Part shown: positions 22,408 to 32,181 of the stretch, in pieces
Layout of the letters: every line of letters begins with the position of its first letter
Position numbering within the stretch: position 1 is the stretch's first letter
Assembly: GCA_027578815.1 (NCBI GenBank)
Contig: JANBTH010000109.1
Coordinates: 1 to 34,337 of the forward strand
Reading direction: 5' to 3'
Origin: Coemansia sp. RSA 1804
Taxonomy: Eukaryota > Kickxellomycota > Kickxellomycetes > Kickxellales > Kickxellaceae
DNA length: 34,337 bases
The notes under the pieces: model-generated
The model's input: the letters and a program-made list of their open reading frames with translations, nothing else
What the model was told of the DNA's origin: nothing
The model's database searches: none
Made by a program: the position numbers and the translations under genes

Positions 22408-23075
22408 GGCTGCGGCCTTGGTTACTAAATAATCGTTTTATTGTCTATTCTGAATCTTTTACCAGAACCTGTGTGTTTATCTGGCGTGTGTATGTGTGTG
22501 TCGATGTAGGATATGATCCTTTGAATGTTTAAGTGCTCTCTTGCTCTTGTGGTGGTTTTCTATCGGATCCAGCTCACCACACGTTTAGCTCGCAGGATGC
22601 TTTTACAATATGAACAAAACACACACAATCAGTAAGACGCTATACAAGAAAGTATTCGAGTATAATATAAGAAAATTGTGAAGAAAAGAAACAACAGACT
22701 CGAGTAGCCAGTTAACACTATCCTTTGCTATTTTGCTCGCTTGGAGCCATCGCTGTGCAAATATGAAAAATTGTTACCTCAAAAAAAAAAAAAAAAAAAG
22801 TAAAGAAATAACAAATGATTAATATCACCACTGATCACGAGATTTCGGTCTACGACACATAATCAGGTTGCAGATATTAGATTTGGATTAACAGCGTGCT
22901 TTTTTCTGTTTCTGTTGAAAAGGCCAACTGGCTTGTTATTTGGCGACAAGCTGCAGTTTACGTAGCTCATGCTTTTCTATTTATTTGATTTCTCTCAACT
23001 GCTATCGCTCGTGCTCCTTTGCTATCACTAATTTAACACACTATCTTGTCTACTCATCCATTTCTATTGACCCAA
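22408..23075. promoter_or_regulatory. Shared divergent promoter of MDN1 and CDC73
   Basis: This 668-base spacer separates the two start codons and must hold both promoters. An A19 tract (22781-22799) sits near its middle; poly(dA:dT) tracts of this kind exclude nucleosomes in fungi. The 100 bases before CDC73 are T-rich. I could not find a clean PAC or RRPE ribosome-biogenesis element. A frame open from 22940 into CDC73 is a shadow. Confidence 0.6.
22781..22799. promoter_or_regulatory. Poly(dA:dT) tract, A19
   Basis: Nineteen consecutive A residues lie about 374 bases upstream of the MDN1 ATG and about 277 bases upstream of the CDC73 ATG. It is a likely nucleosome-depleting element common to both divergent promoters. 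This is inferred from its position, not shown. Confidence 0.45.
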
Positions 23076-24401
23076 ATGTCATTGTCCGCTACAGCCACAT
23101 CGGATCCACTCGAACTGCTTCGGCAGTACACGATGCAGCAGAAGACGATCGAATTACTGGACAAGGATGGCAATCTCACAAAGGACCTGCTCCAGGCGGC
23201 GACTGTGCGGTTTGGCGAGGACGCGTCGTTTGCGCGCGACACGCCCACGCGGTACCTGCGAAGCAACAGCGAGTCGGACCATTACGCGCTGTCGGCGCTG
23301 TTGCATTTCCTGGACCACCGGAACCAGAGCTTCTACGAGTACATGAAGACCACGAATTCGCTGGGCCTGCAGACGGTTTCGTTTGGCGATCGTGGAAACC
23401 TGCTTGATTACCTTACCGGCAAAATCGCGGATGTTGTGTCGTCGGCTGGAGCCTCTACGACTGCTGGTGCTGGTGCTGGTGCTGCTGTTTCGGGCGATGC
23501 GGTGGCGGGTGAGAAACATGGTGACGATGATGCTGGTGTTGCCTCTGACGGGAGGCGTGTTCGGCTGCGCACATCGGCGGCTGACTCGATGGGTGGAGGC
23601 GACCGGTTTGTGTCTGGCGCGCAGGGAGCATCGACAGCAGCCGGCGGAGATCCGGCCAGAGACATTATGCGGCGCGAGCGCGTGCTGGTGACAACATCGA
23701 GCGCGCTGAGTAGCAACAACAGCTTTGCCAGCGTAGCGGGTCTGATCAAGGAGCTGTTCCCAACAAAGGGCGCTGCAAAGGGAGCCGGCGCCAGATCGGC
23801 AGATACAGCGGGTGCTCTCACCTCTGCTTCTGCTGCTGCCTCTGGTGGAGCGTCGGGAAACGGCGTGACTGCGCGGCTGGCGCACAGAAAGACTGCGCGT
23901 GGAAAGAGACAAACGCCGATTATTGTTGTTCCTGCGGCGACAACAGCAATGCTCAACATGTACAACATCAAACCGCTTCTCCAGGACTTCCAGTTTGTTG
24001 ACTGGCGCGTGGTGATGGAGAAGGGCGGATCCAAGCCACGCGAGGCCACGGTTGAGCGCAAACTCCAGTCTACTGGGCATAACCAGCGGTTCCGTGTTGT
24101 CGATTCTGTGCAGGACTTCACCGATGCTGACTGGAACAGCGTTGTGTGTGTGTTCACGCAGGGGGCGGCGTGGCAGTTCAAGAACTGGTTGTGGAAGTCG
24201 CCAGAGGAGGTTTTCCGCAACTGTCTGGGCTTCTATCCAAAGTACCAGGACGAGCAGCTCAAGGAGACAACAGCGTCCTGGGGAATCAAGCCTCTTAATA
24301 TTGAGCGGTCTCGGCGTCATATGGATAGAGCCACGATTACGGGTCTGTGGTCTAGCATCGAGCAGTACATTGCTCATCGCAAACCCGATCTCTTGCCATG
24401 A
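23076..24401 (+). CDS. CDC73: Cdc73/parafibromin, Paf1 complex subunit
   Basis: The protein has 441 residues (yeast Cdc73 393, human parafibromin 531). It is a subunit of the Paf1 complex, which travels with RNA polymerase II and promotes elongation and histone modification. The N-terminal part has the family's LRQYT start (about 11-15) and a GDRGNLLDYLTGK segment matching the DRKDLLNYL region of parafibromin. A low-complexity Ala/Gly/Ser-rich middle follows. The Ras-like C-terminal domain begins near residue 280 (PIIVVPAATTAMLNMYNIK) and runs through QDFQFVDW, VCVFTQGAAWQFKNW and GFYPKY to the end. The ATG at 23076 is the first in frame; upstream the frame is open only from a TTG. It is intron-free, divergent from MDN1 and convergent with the protease-like gene. 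Confidence 0.96.
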   Translation: MSLSATATSDPLELLRQYTMQQKTIELLDKDGNLTKDLLQAATVRFGEDASFARDTPTRYLRSNSESDHYALSALLHFLDHRNQSFYEYMKTTNSLGLQTVSFGDRGNLLDYLTGKIADVVSSAGASTTAGAGAGAAVSGDAVAGEKHGDDDAGVASDGRRVRLRTSAADSMGGGDRFVSGAQGASTAAGGDPARDIMRRERVLVTTSSALSSNNSFASVAGLIKELFPTKGAAKGAGARSADTAGALTSASAAASGGASGNGVTARLAHRKTARGKRQTPIIVVPAATTAMLNMYNIKPLLQDFQFVDWRVVMEKGGSKPREATVERKLQSTGHNQRFRVVDSVQDFTDADWNSVVCVFTQGAAWQFKNWLWKSPEEVFRNCLGFYPKYQDEQLKETTASWGIKPLNIERSRRHMDRATITGLWSSIEQYIAHRKPDLLP

Positions 24402-24601
24402 ATCATACACAGGCATGGATGTTTTTTACTGTAATTAAATCTGTCTGACATGGCCTCTCTCCTTTTTCTTTCACCTTTATTTGTTCCAATTGATTTATTA
24501 GTGGACGACGGAAGAGATGGGAGAGAACTATAGAGGAGGAAATGGGAGTTTACTTGGGATTATTCTATGGAGAAATGCAGCCTGGTATCTTCTAGAGCAA
24601 A

Positions 24602-25456
24602 CTAGAAAAGACTGCCTGTCGTGATGATGGATGTTGGCTCGACGCCGGCGTACTTTGCAATTTTGTCGATGTGCGGCGCAACCATGGGACTGAAGCGGTA
24701 CGCAGCCGGGTCATTAATATTTCCATTCTGCGCATCCACGAGTGTTGAGTAGTATCTTCCGGTGACGCCTACCAGCGCAACAATCGCCCCGGCCTGCTGC
24801 TGGTTGCTGAAGCCGATGATGGGGTCGCCGCCAAGATAGTCGCCGGCGACCTTTTGGTTCTGCACCGGCTGTGTGCAAATAAAGTAATTGTCGGTATACC
24901 CTGGAAGGTGCATCTCGCATGCATCGGTGCCTCCCAGGCTGAGTGACAAGAATGGATTCCCCGTCGGATTGGATGTGTTGTAAGTGAAAAGCTGGACGCC
25001 CGCTTCCAGCGGATGGCTGCTTAGCACGATGGACTGGATTTCGGACCCAATGTACATCTCGTCGCTCAACTGGATGACTGCAAAGTTTGCACACTTGTCT
25101 ATATCGATGTTGGCAACGCTGAATCCCTTCTGGTCGCTTCCAGCCGTCTCGAGGTACCGGTCGTCTGTGTCGCCGGCAATAATGCGCCATTCTCCCGCTC
25201 CATACGCAGCTGTTGGATAGTCAGACATCGCACACGCTGCGCTTGTTACAAGTGTGTTGTTTGTTACGACTGTTGCCGCACACCGTCGATGTAGTCCGGT
25301 TGCTGATGCCCAGAAGAGCCCTGCAATGAACTTTACGTCTGTTAATTCCGATGACACTGTCTCTGTGCTTGCTGCTCTTTTTGTAGTTGTTTGTCCTGCT
25401 ACGCCTCCCACGGCCAATGCTGCTACCAGAGCTGCAATGTATGGCGCCAACCGCAT
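24602..25456 (-). CDS. Secreted trypsin-fold (S1) protein, predicted catalytically dead
   Basis: The protein has 284 residues. A signal peptide (1-20, MRLAPYIAALVAALAVGGVA) is followed by a short pro-like stretch with a Lys-Arg pair at 26-27, then a chymotrypsin-like domain. C59 and C75 are 16 apart, as are Cys42/Cys58 of trypsin; C180 and C194 are 14 apart, like Cys168/Cys182. The catalytic residues are missing: the usual LVTAAHC reads LVTSAAC (Ala74 for His), the Asp position reads N124-F-A-V-I-Q-L, and GDSGGP is replaced by GDYLGGDP (205-212) with no serine. The preceding Cys191 equivalent and an IVGG activation motif are also absent. It is probably a secreted pseudoprotease with a binding role. 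I chose the ATG at 25456 because it begins the signal peptide; the frame is open further upstream without protein-like sequence. Confidence 0.85.
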   Translation of the reverse strand: MRLAPYIAALVAALAVGGVAGQTTTKRAASTETVSSELTDVKFIAGLFWASATGLHRRCAATVVTNNTLVTSAACAMSDYPTAAYGAGEWRIIAGDTDDRYLETAGSDQKGFSVANIDIDKCANFAVIQLSDEMYIGSEIQSIVLSSHPLEAGVQLFTYNTSNPTGNPFLSLSLGGTDACEMHLPGYTDNYFICTQPVQNQKVAGDYLGGDPIIGFSNQQQAGAIVALVGVTGRYYSTLVDAQNGNINDPAAYRFSPMVAPHIDKIAKYAGVEPTSIITTGSLF

Positions 25457-26452
25457 TGTTAATAAATATGTAATATGTGTTATTCTTGACAAGGTAAGCT
25501 TTAATGAACGGGGAAAAAAGAGAAAGAAAAAAAACCGAGAAGAAAGGTGCACCCCCACGCTACAAGATATGGTCTGCTGGTCTCTTCCTTCGTTTCTTCT
25601 TCTTGTATGGCTATTAAAAGTAGGATATCTGGTATGTTCAGAATTGAAAGTGTCGTAAGCACCTGTAAAATTATGTACGCTCTGTGCAAAAAAGGTGGAG
25701 GAGTTGAACGAAAAAGAAAGATTAAAATATGTTGATAATAAAGTGAAAGGGGGGGTTTGGAGAAATTTTTCAACTACAAATGTGCAATTACCTTTCTTCA
25801 TCAAGCAGCCATATTTTATGTGTTCAGATGCACCAAAGACAAATATATAAGCAAAATGGAAGCTTGCCTTTTTCTTTTGCTATTCTACAAAAAGTCATGC
25901 TTTTTAAGCTTTAGTGTGGTCGCGGGACCATTTGCCGAAGAAACGTGAAGGCTTTTTGTACAAAGAAAGCTTGGCCACATGGCATGGCTTCTTTTCTTTA
26001 ATAAGGTTAGTTTCCTTTTACGCAATTGGATTGTGGGTGGGAAGGTGAGGAGCTTGCTACATGTTCAAACTATTTGTGTGAATACCTCTTGGCTCCATTT
26101 AACTCTAACCATGCTCTTCAGTCTTCTGACTTGTAATCCCCAGGGTTTTTTTTCTCAAGGGCATATGCAGCTTCATGCGAAGGGTGGAGAGATTCTCCTG
26201 GATCCTGATGATTGATGATGGTCCATGCTTTGGAAGCTTGGCCCGCCCAACCAACCGATGATTCTCTTTATCCCCCCCCCACTCCTCCAGTTGCGGCCAT
26301 TAAAAGGGCCTCTTTCTACTCCCCCAATCCTCCATTGTTCTCTCGAGTTTATAACGACCGACAAAGTTTTTTCTTCTCCCTTTTTCTCTCCTAACATTAT
26401 TTTTCCCCTCTTATTATTAAGGTCGATTCGTTTTTATCTGCAATTCCTTCCA
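25457..26452. promoter_or_regulatory. Divergent spacer between pseudoprotease and SRPBCC genes
   Basis: This ~1-kb stretch separates two start codons facing away from each other, so it should hold both promoters. The right 200 bases are strongly pyrimidine-rich with C and T runs, a common feature before highly expressed fungal genes. Small ORFs (25757-25948, 25979-26215) lack recognisable features. A CTAAC plus pyrimidine tract ending in TTATTATTAAG (about 26391-26421) could be the end of a leader intron, but no donor is evident. Confidence 0.45.
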
Positions 26453-26878
26453 ATGTCAACCCAGAATACCGAATCCTGCGTCATCAACGCCCCTGTCGAC
26501 AAGGTCTGGGAAGTCCTGCGCAAGCAGGACTTCAAGTTCTGGTCGATTGTCAAGACCGTCGAGCTCCCCGAAAGCACCAGCGAAGTCGGCGGTGTGCGCA
26601 TCACCACCTTTAACGATGGGACTGTCCAGAAGCATCGTCTGGTCGAGTACTCCGAGCTGAAGCGCTCGCTCACCTACGAGCTCATTGATTCGGTTCCTCC
26701 GGTGACCACGCTCTCGGCTCAGCACTCGTTCCGTGTCTACCCAGTCACTTCCAATGATTCTGCTTATGTCCAATGGAGGAGCACTTTTAGCTCCGATGAC
26801 TCTGTTGCTGCTGTTGCTGATTCAAAGTACAAGAAGCTCGATGCGCTTGCTGAGCTTGCAAAGTCGCTTGAAAAGTAA
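26453..26878 (+). CDS. SRPBCC-fold (Bet v 1/START-like, polyketide-cyclase-type) protein
   Basis: The protein has 141 residues, a usual length for a single-domain SRPBCC protein that encloses a hydrophobic ligand in a helix-grip fold. The start of the domain is typical: a first strand ending in INAPVDKVWEVL (about 10-21), then FKFWSIVKTVELPE. Later come alternating strands (GGVRITTFNDGTVQKHRLVEY) with the LTYELIDS segment, a V-QWRSTF strand, and a long C-terminal helix (KLDALAELAKSLEK). No signal peptide or membrane segment is present, so it is probably cytosolic. The ligand and any reaction cannot be read from the sequence. The chosen ATG begins the domain; the frame is open upstream but encodes promoter-like low-complexity sequence. 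No intron is seen. Confidence 0.8.
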   Translation: MSTQNTESCVINAPVDKVWEVLRKQDFKFWSIVKTVELPESTSEVGGVRITTFNDGTVQKHRLVEYSELKRSLTYELIDSVPPVTTLSAQHSFRVYPVTSNDSAYVQWRSTFSSDDSVAAVADSKYKKLDALAELAKSLEK

Positions 26879-27199
26879 AAAAAAAACTAGCTTTTCCTCT
26901 TCTATTGTCTTCAAGGTTGCGTGGTTTTCAATGCTGAAAAGAATATATTTGTTTATAGAGCTTGCCTTTGTTTGGAGAGCGAATGTTACCAAAGCACATC
27001 GACTAGAATAGAAACAAACTCTATTTCCATCACATGGCTCCTGTCCCACAAGGCCAGCCAATTGAGATTGCGTTGTCGTTGACTGACCAAAGAGGGGGAA
27101 AAGGTGGTTATTCTGTTAGATTATCTGTTACCCGATCGTTCGTTCTCATTCCTGGCCTTTACATTTTTCTATTTAACAATCCGGTTCTATGTATGCGCT
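26879..27199. other. Spacer between SRPBCC gene and the 141-residue orphan
   Basis: This is the 3' flank of the SRPBCC gene followed by the promoter of the next gene in the same orientation. A short T/C-rich stretch (27150-27180) lies just before the next ATG. No RNA gene or further ORF is supported. Confidence 0.4.
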
Positions 27200-27625
27200 A
27201 TGACTGAATCAAAGAACGAGACACCACCACCTCCTGTAGACGGTGATCGCAAAGACAACGCCGTATCCAGTGCGCCTTCAGAGGAGGAGTTCATAACAGT
27301 CAGTCCTCTGATCAGATACCTGAACCATGCGTTATCAGGTGTGACAGAAACCTCAAAGGTTGCGGTGCGTATCAACAAGAGTACATTGGAATCTGGGTTT
27401 GAGCCAGTAAAGCCTTGGATCCAGCGTACCACAACCGCTGCGCTGTTTGGCATTTCTACCTGGGCCATATGGTACCGGCGAAGACGTCTAGACAGAGTAG
27501 GTGGGCTTGTGTCCTTGGCTGGTGCTAGTAGACCGGTTCTTTCCGGCGTTTCGTGGGCGGCTGGGATTGCTGGCGGCCTCAACAGCCGCGCTATTCTAAC
27601 TGGCAATCAAAAGACCGATCAATGA
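27200..27625 (+). CDS. Unrecognised 141-residue protein, possible membrane protein
   Basis: I do not recognise the family. The first ~35 residues are polar and acidic with a PPPP run. A helical middle follows (about 37-75). Then a short hydrophobic segment (ALFGISTWAIWY, about 80-91) is closed by the basic patch RRRRLDR. A glycine/alanine-rich, weakly hydrophobic segment (about 97-130) follows and could be a second membrane span. This hairpin-with-basic-loop layout is seen in some small mitochondrial or ER membrane proteins, but that is only an inference. The ATG at 27200 is the first in frame. An AATAAA lies at 27696-27701, about 70 bases past the stop. Coding is supported by length, codon use and spacing between neighbours. 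Confidence 0.65.
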   Translation: MTESKNETPPPPVDGDRKDNAVSSAPSEEEFITVSPLIRYLNHALSGVTETSKVAVRINKSTLESGFEPVKPWIQRTTTAALFGISTWAIWYRRRRLDRVGGLVSLAGASRPVLSGVSWAAGIAGGLNSRAILTGNQKTDQ

Positions 27626-27854
27626 GATGATTGATATGGTGGATATATGTGCGTGGTTATGAAGATAACGATTTTTTGGCACTAGGATTATAGTAAATAA
27701 ATGTTTTTAGAGTATATGCTATAACCGCAACTTGTTTATCTACTTTTGCAATTGTCAAGAGAGATAGATGCAGCGTAAATGCTAACATTGCTGTTGTCAT
27801 TTTTTCTTTCCTTTCTTCAAATACAAGTAAATTTTTACTTTTAACTTTTACAAG
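27626..27854. other. Spacer upstream of MER3
   Basis: The spacer holds the 3' end of the 141-residue gene, with AATAAA at 27696-27701, and the MER3 promoter. The last 60 bases are rich in T and A (TTTTTCTTTCCTTTCTTC). Nothing else is visible. Confidence 0.4.
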
Positions 27855-30800
27855 ATGGTCGCAGATACGGATAACACTAGTCAACCTTTTTCAAGTAGTC
27901 CAATTCCATTGATGCCAGATACCGTAGAAGAGATAAGCGACAGCAATAGCGACTCTTGTAGTGTTGTTGATCTTTCAAACTTGCCATGCAGTGTCGCAGA
28001 CTCTAGCCTTTCTGATATTAGCCTATCACACACGCCTGCTGTTGTGGCAGGGTTCTCTTTGTCCAAGCGCCGGAAAATACAGCAAGAAGATTGGAATGAC
28101 TTGACAATTCGCACACCAGCTGGAAGTACCAGTTCCTCTTGGACATTGTTCGACAAAAGCAGCCATTTTCAGCACTCATTCCCAAAGAATATATCTTATT
28201 CTGGACCCCTGGATCAAGCCTTGGTCCCAGTAGACAGACTTCCTCACCAATTTGCAAAAGCATATCCATTCGAACATTTTAATCGGCTACAGTCCGAGTG
28301 CTTCGATGACCTCTATCTAACTAATGCTAACTTGGTGATCAGCGCCCCTACTGCGTCTGGAAAAACAGTGCTGCTGGAGATTGCAATGATTAGGCTATTC
28401 AGAAATGCTGGTAAAGACAGCGGTGCGTCAAAGGTTCTATACTTGGCTCCTCTAAAGGCCCTCTGTTCTGAAAAAGCAATTGAATGGCATTCAAGGTTTT
28501 TGGATTGTGAAATTAATTGTGTGGACCTTGTTGAAATGCACTCTACTGGAACAACTAGAAAGAATAACAAGGTATCAAAAAACAGCACCGACATTTTCGG
28601 CGCCCACATTATTTGCTCCACGCCTGAAAGATGGTTGTCGATTGCTGAAAATTCGACACAGGGCGCTGCTACATTGCTCCGTTCAATTGGACTACTGCTA
28701 GTAGACGAGTGCCATATGGTGGGCACAAGCCGTGGCGCATCCCTTGAGCTGGCTGTTGGGTCAGTCAGACAAGAAAACGGCAATGTCCGTATTGTTGCTA
28801 CATCAGCAACAATCAGCAACATATCTGATATCTCAGAATGGCTCTACTCTAGTGGATATCTGCAAAATAGCTCAGAGGCGCCTAGATATGCAAAAACACG
28901 TGTGTTTGGTTCAGAGTACCGACCAGTACAGCTGTCTAAGATTGTTCTAGGCTATGATCACCGCACCAACTATTTTCAGTTTCAGCGCAATCTTGACTAC
29001 AAACTGCCTTCTATAATCAACCAGCACGGACCAGGCCGCTCTGTACTCATCTTTTGCTCCTCGAGGGGTGCAGCACAGGACACATGTCGCTATCTTTCTA
29101 AAAACATATCTTGTCTTGTAAAACCGCCTGTTCCGGTCACTTTGACTAGTTTGTTCACAAACCGCCTTCTTAATGGTAAGAATAGATCAGTGTTTCTTTA
29201 CGTATCATCTACAATTTTATACTTCAACTAACTAATCTTACGCTTGCTTTATAATATACCATTCATGTAGACTCGGTTCCTTGCGGAGTAGCTTATCACC
29301 ATGCGGGTCTATCCGCAAGCGACAGAACGCGTGTTGAGCAGCTATTTATCAGCAACTCAATCCAGATATTGTGTAAGTTTTTACAACAACAACAACAAAA
29401 TAATTTACTGATAGACTGCAATGGAATAGTAATGAAAGCCAGCTATCTTTATAAACCAACGTACACTTTATTTGTAGGTTCGACAAGTACGCTGGGAATG
29501 GGAATAAACCTGCCTGTATATATGACTATTGTGAAAGGCACCAAGGGTAAGCAATTGGTTGTCAATTAGTTTAAAACAATACCCTACCAAAAGAATATAG
29601 TTATATTTACTAATTCAAATAGGTTACATTGATAATGGCTACGAGGAGTACTCTACGCTGGACATTCTGCAATTTATTGGACGAGCTGGACGTTCACACA
29701 TTGACAAGGATGCAAAATCAATTATTCTTACCGAGCGAAACATGGTAAAAACATATCAGTCACTGGTAACTGGAGCAGAAACCCTAGAAAGCAGGCAAGT
29801 GGAATTATAGTTACATTAATTGTCTAAAGAACACGTACTAAGAGGTAGATCAGATACTAACATTTGTTTAACTGCTCTCCATTTTTAATATAACCGCCAC
29901 TAGCCTTCAACCAGAGCTTTGTCGCTCAATCCTCCGTAATGTTCATTGCAACAGATTTAGCACAATAGAGGATATAATGGCGTGGTAAGCATTAATTACT
30001 ATAAAATATTGGCTAGTAGAACATGCTGGACATTAATCTAATTATCAGCTTTTGATTGCATATTTTTGTGCCTTTAGGATAAATTCTACGTTTCTTGCGG
30101 TGCGCATAAAGAAGAATCCAGCTGGATATATTGATAGTAATAAGCTTTATCAAGTTGATAAAAAGAATGGCTATTGCAGATGTAAGTACTTTAATTTTAC
30201 TTTTAAAGTAGCCATATTTTTAACTTTTGATTACAATTTACTTTCGGGTAATGGTTCAGCTAATAACAAGCACTGGGTGCTAAAATAAACTATAGGTCTT
30301 GTTGAAAACGAGGTTTTGCGTCTGTGCAATTGTGGGCTGCTTGAAAATTACAAAGATAGCAAGCTGAAAACCACAGGTTAGTAAAACAACTATGTACTAT
30401 ATTTGCTTGTATCTGTCTGTCTGTAAAACCAGCCCTACAATACTAATATTTTCTAAAATAACAAGAATCTATGTAGATCTTGGGAATTGCATAGCTGAAT
30501 ATCACGTAAACCCAATAAATATGGCCAAGCTGTTTGAGACTATGCCCTCTCATCCAACGTACAGCCAGGTTGTAAGTATTGGTTGTTTTATAATAAAATT
30601 CGTTGCCTGTAATGACTTCTATTACTCATATTTTGATAACTTATCAAGTAAATTAATCCTTAATATGTAGTTGAAATCTATTTGTGGTTGCGGCGAGTTT
30701 GGCAGTCTTTCAATAACAAGAGGCCAGAAGAGCATTCTGAATGAAATGGCTAAAAGCGTACATATACATTTTAAACCAGATCGTACGGTAGTCACTTCGG

Positions 30801-32046
30801 TTGAGGATAAGATTCTTGTGCTTTTGCAGGTAATTAACATTTTGTAATTGTTGTTAGCATACCTTGCAAAGACAGCCATTATATTGATGCTTCGGTTGCC
30901 TGTTTCAAGAAAATATAGTACGGTCTGCAGCGCAAACATATTTATTCAGGCAGCTTTACAGCATCTCTAGGCCAGGACATTAACAGGGCTCTTCAACTAG
31001 CACAAAACCCAGCAATGTGCATATGCGGTTATTACGCGCTTTTTAATGACCTCCAAGGCGTAGTAAACACAACTATAATGTAGGTAGCCAGCTTGGAAAG
31101 ATATATCTTTGTTTTTTGAGATAACATGCTAACATTTCTGTGTCTTATACAAGGTTTAGAACGCGCGAGCTCTTTTCCGGCTGCAGTGAAAATACAACTG
31201 CTGTATTGCAGCAAGTAAACGAAATTGGTCCTTGCTATTCAGAGTCTCTTTTTAAAAATGGAATAAAGACCATTTCTCAACTCTGTGACACCAAGGCACG
31301 GGAGATTGAATACGTAAGTTATTTTAGAATGAAAAATCATTCACATTATATGCCGTTGTAAAATACTAAATTTTATACCTCAAGGCTGTAGATTCTCAAA
31401 CGAAATCCTCCATTTGGGACAAGAATACTCTGTAATGCCACGATGCTTCTGCAAATCAAATCTGTCAATATACAAGCTAGCTGGATAGACGACAGAAGTA
31501 TAGTTTTTGCCTTTCAGATTACGCAAGAAAATGTCAAGGATGCTGACAAGAGTTGTGAATTAGCAGATACAACACAATTCACTCTTTTGTCGTATACTTC
31601 AGACGGGATTCTTCTAAAGTTTGAGGTTGTCGAGCTATCGCCAACTACAACTTTCTATGAATCGTGCATTGGATTGTGCAATCCCAACGAAAGCACGACA
31701 GTGGTCTTGGAAGTATCTCCACGTACGCATGGTAGGTTTAGATAAATTGCTCTTTAGTGCTTGTGATGATTATAACGTGGGCTATGCTAGCGTGTTTAAA
31801 CTACTACTTGGCTCGTTTTTTACTTTACTTTTTTTCCAATAAATGTATCTTGTAGTCGGTTGTTTGAAGAGGGTAGAGATCCCCATCCCAGAACATTCAA
31901 GACCATTACCATCAGTAGAGGATTCTCAAGTACATCTTGACAATGTATCTAATGTAGCATGCGCCAAACCTAACCAATGCAGCGAGATGGATGAATATGA
32001 TGAAATTCTCAATTCTATTCCAATAGACAGCAGCTTTACATCTTAG
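27855..32046 (+). CDS. MER3: Mer3/HFM1 meiotic DNA helicase, 13 exons
   Basis: This is an Ski2-like DNA helicase that extends recombination joints for meiotic crossovers. Proposed exons: 27855-29175, 29271-29372, 29478-29546, 29623-29794, 29904-29984, 30078-30181, 30296-30376, 30477-30571, 30671-30829, 30919-31079, 31154-31313, 31392-31731, 31856-32046. They join in phase to 3036 nt (1011 residues; yeast Mer3 is about 1190). Motifs in order: SAPTASGKT, APLKALC, DECH, TSATI, LIFCSSR (exon 1), HHAGL (exon 2), TSTLGMGINLP (exon 3) and QFIGRAGR (exon 4). Exons 5-9 fit the winged-helix region and exons 10-12 a Sec63-like part ending in RNPPFG. The N-terminus is Ser/Asp-rich with a basic KRRK patch (possible nuclear signal). 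Donors are mostly GTAAGT/GTAAGC; intron 4 uses GC. The gene is more AT-rich than MDN1 or CDC73. Confidence 0.9.
29795..29903 (+). other. GC-AG intron (MER3 intron 4)
   Basis: The donor reads AG|GCAAGT and the acceptor ACTAG|C. Joining at these sites gives in-frame ETLESSLQPELC, which fits helicase family sequence after motif VI. The nearest GT donor (29799) gives a stop codon soon after the junction. GCAAGT after AG is the usual form of the rare GC-AG class of U2 introns. Confidence 0.75.
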
Positions 32047-32181
32047 CATCAAGCTATCAATCGCACTAGTAGTTCTAACAGATTTAAACTTTTATGAACA
32101 AAATGAAAGGCTTTTAAAGTAAACACAAAAAACACAAACTCTCTCGCAGCTAAACGCATGGCTGGATATTCGGTTGTGTAG

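Noticed and set aside
22764..22774. TGAAAAATTG as a ribosome-biogenesis RRPE element
   Set aside because: Only a partial match, and no convincing PAC element nearby; such A/T strings are common by chance here.
22940..23407. Plus-strand ORF across the CDC73 start
   Set aside because: It overlaps CDC73 in another frame and has no recognisable features; CDC73 is certain.
25457..25804. Upstream extension of the trypsin-fold protein by 116 codons
   Set aside because: It would bury the clear signal peptide inside the protein, and the sequence is promoter-like.
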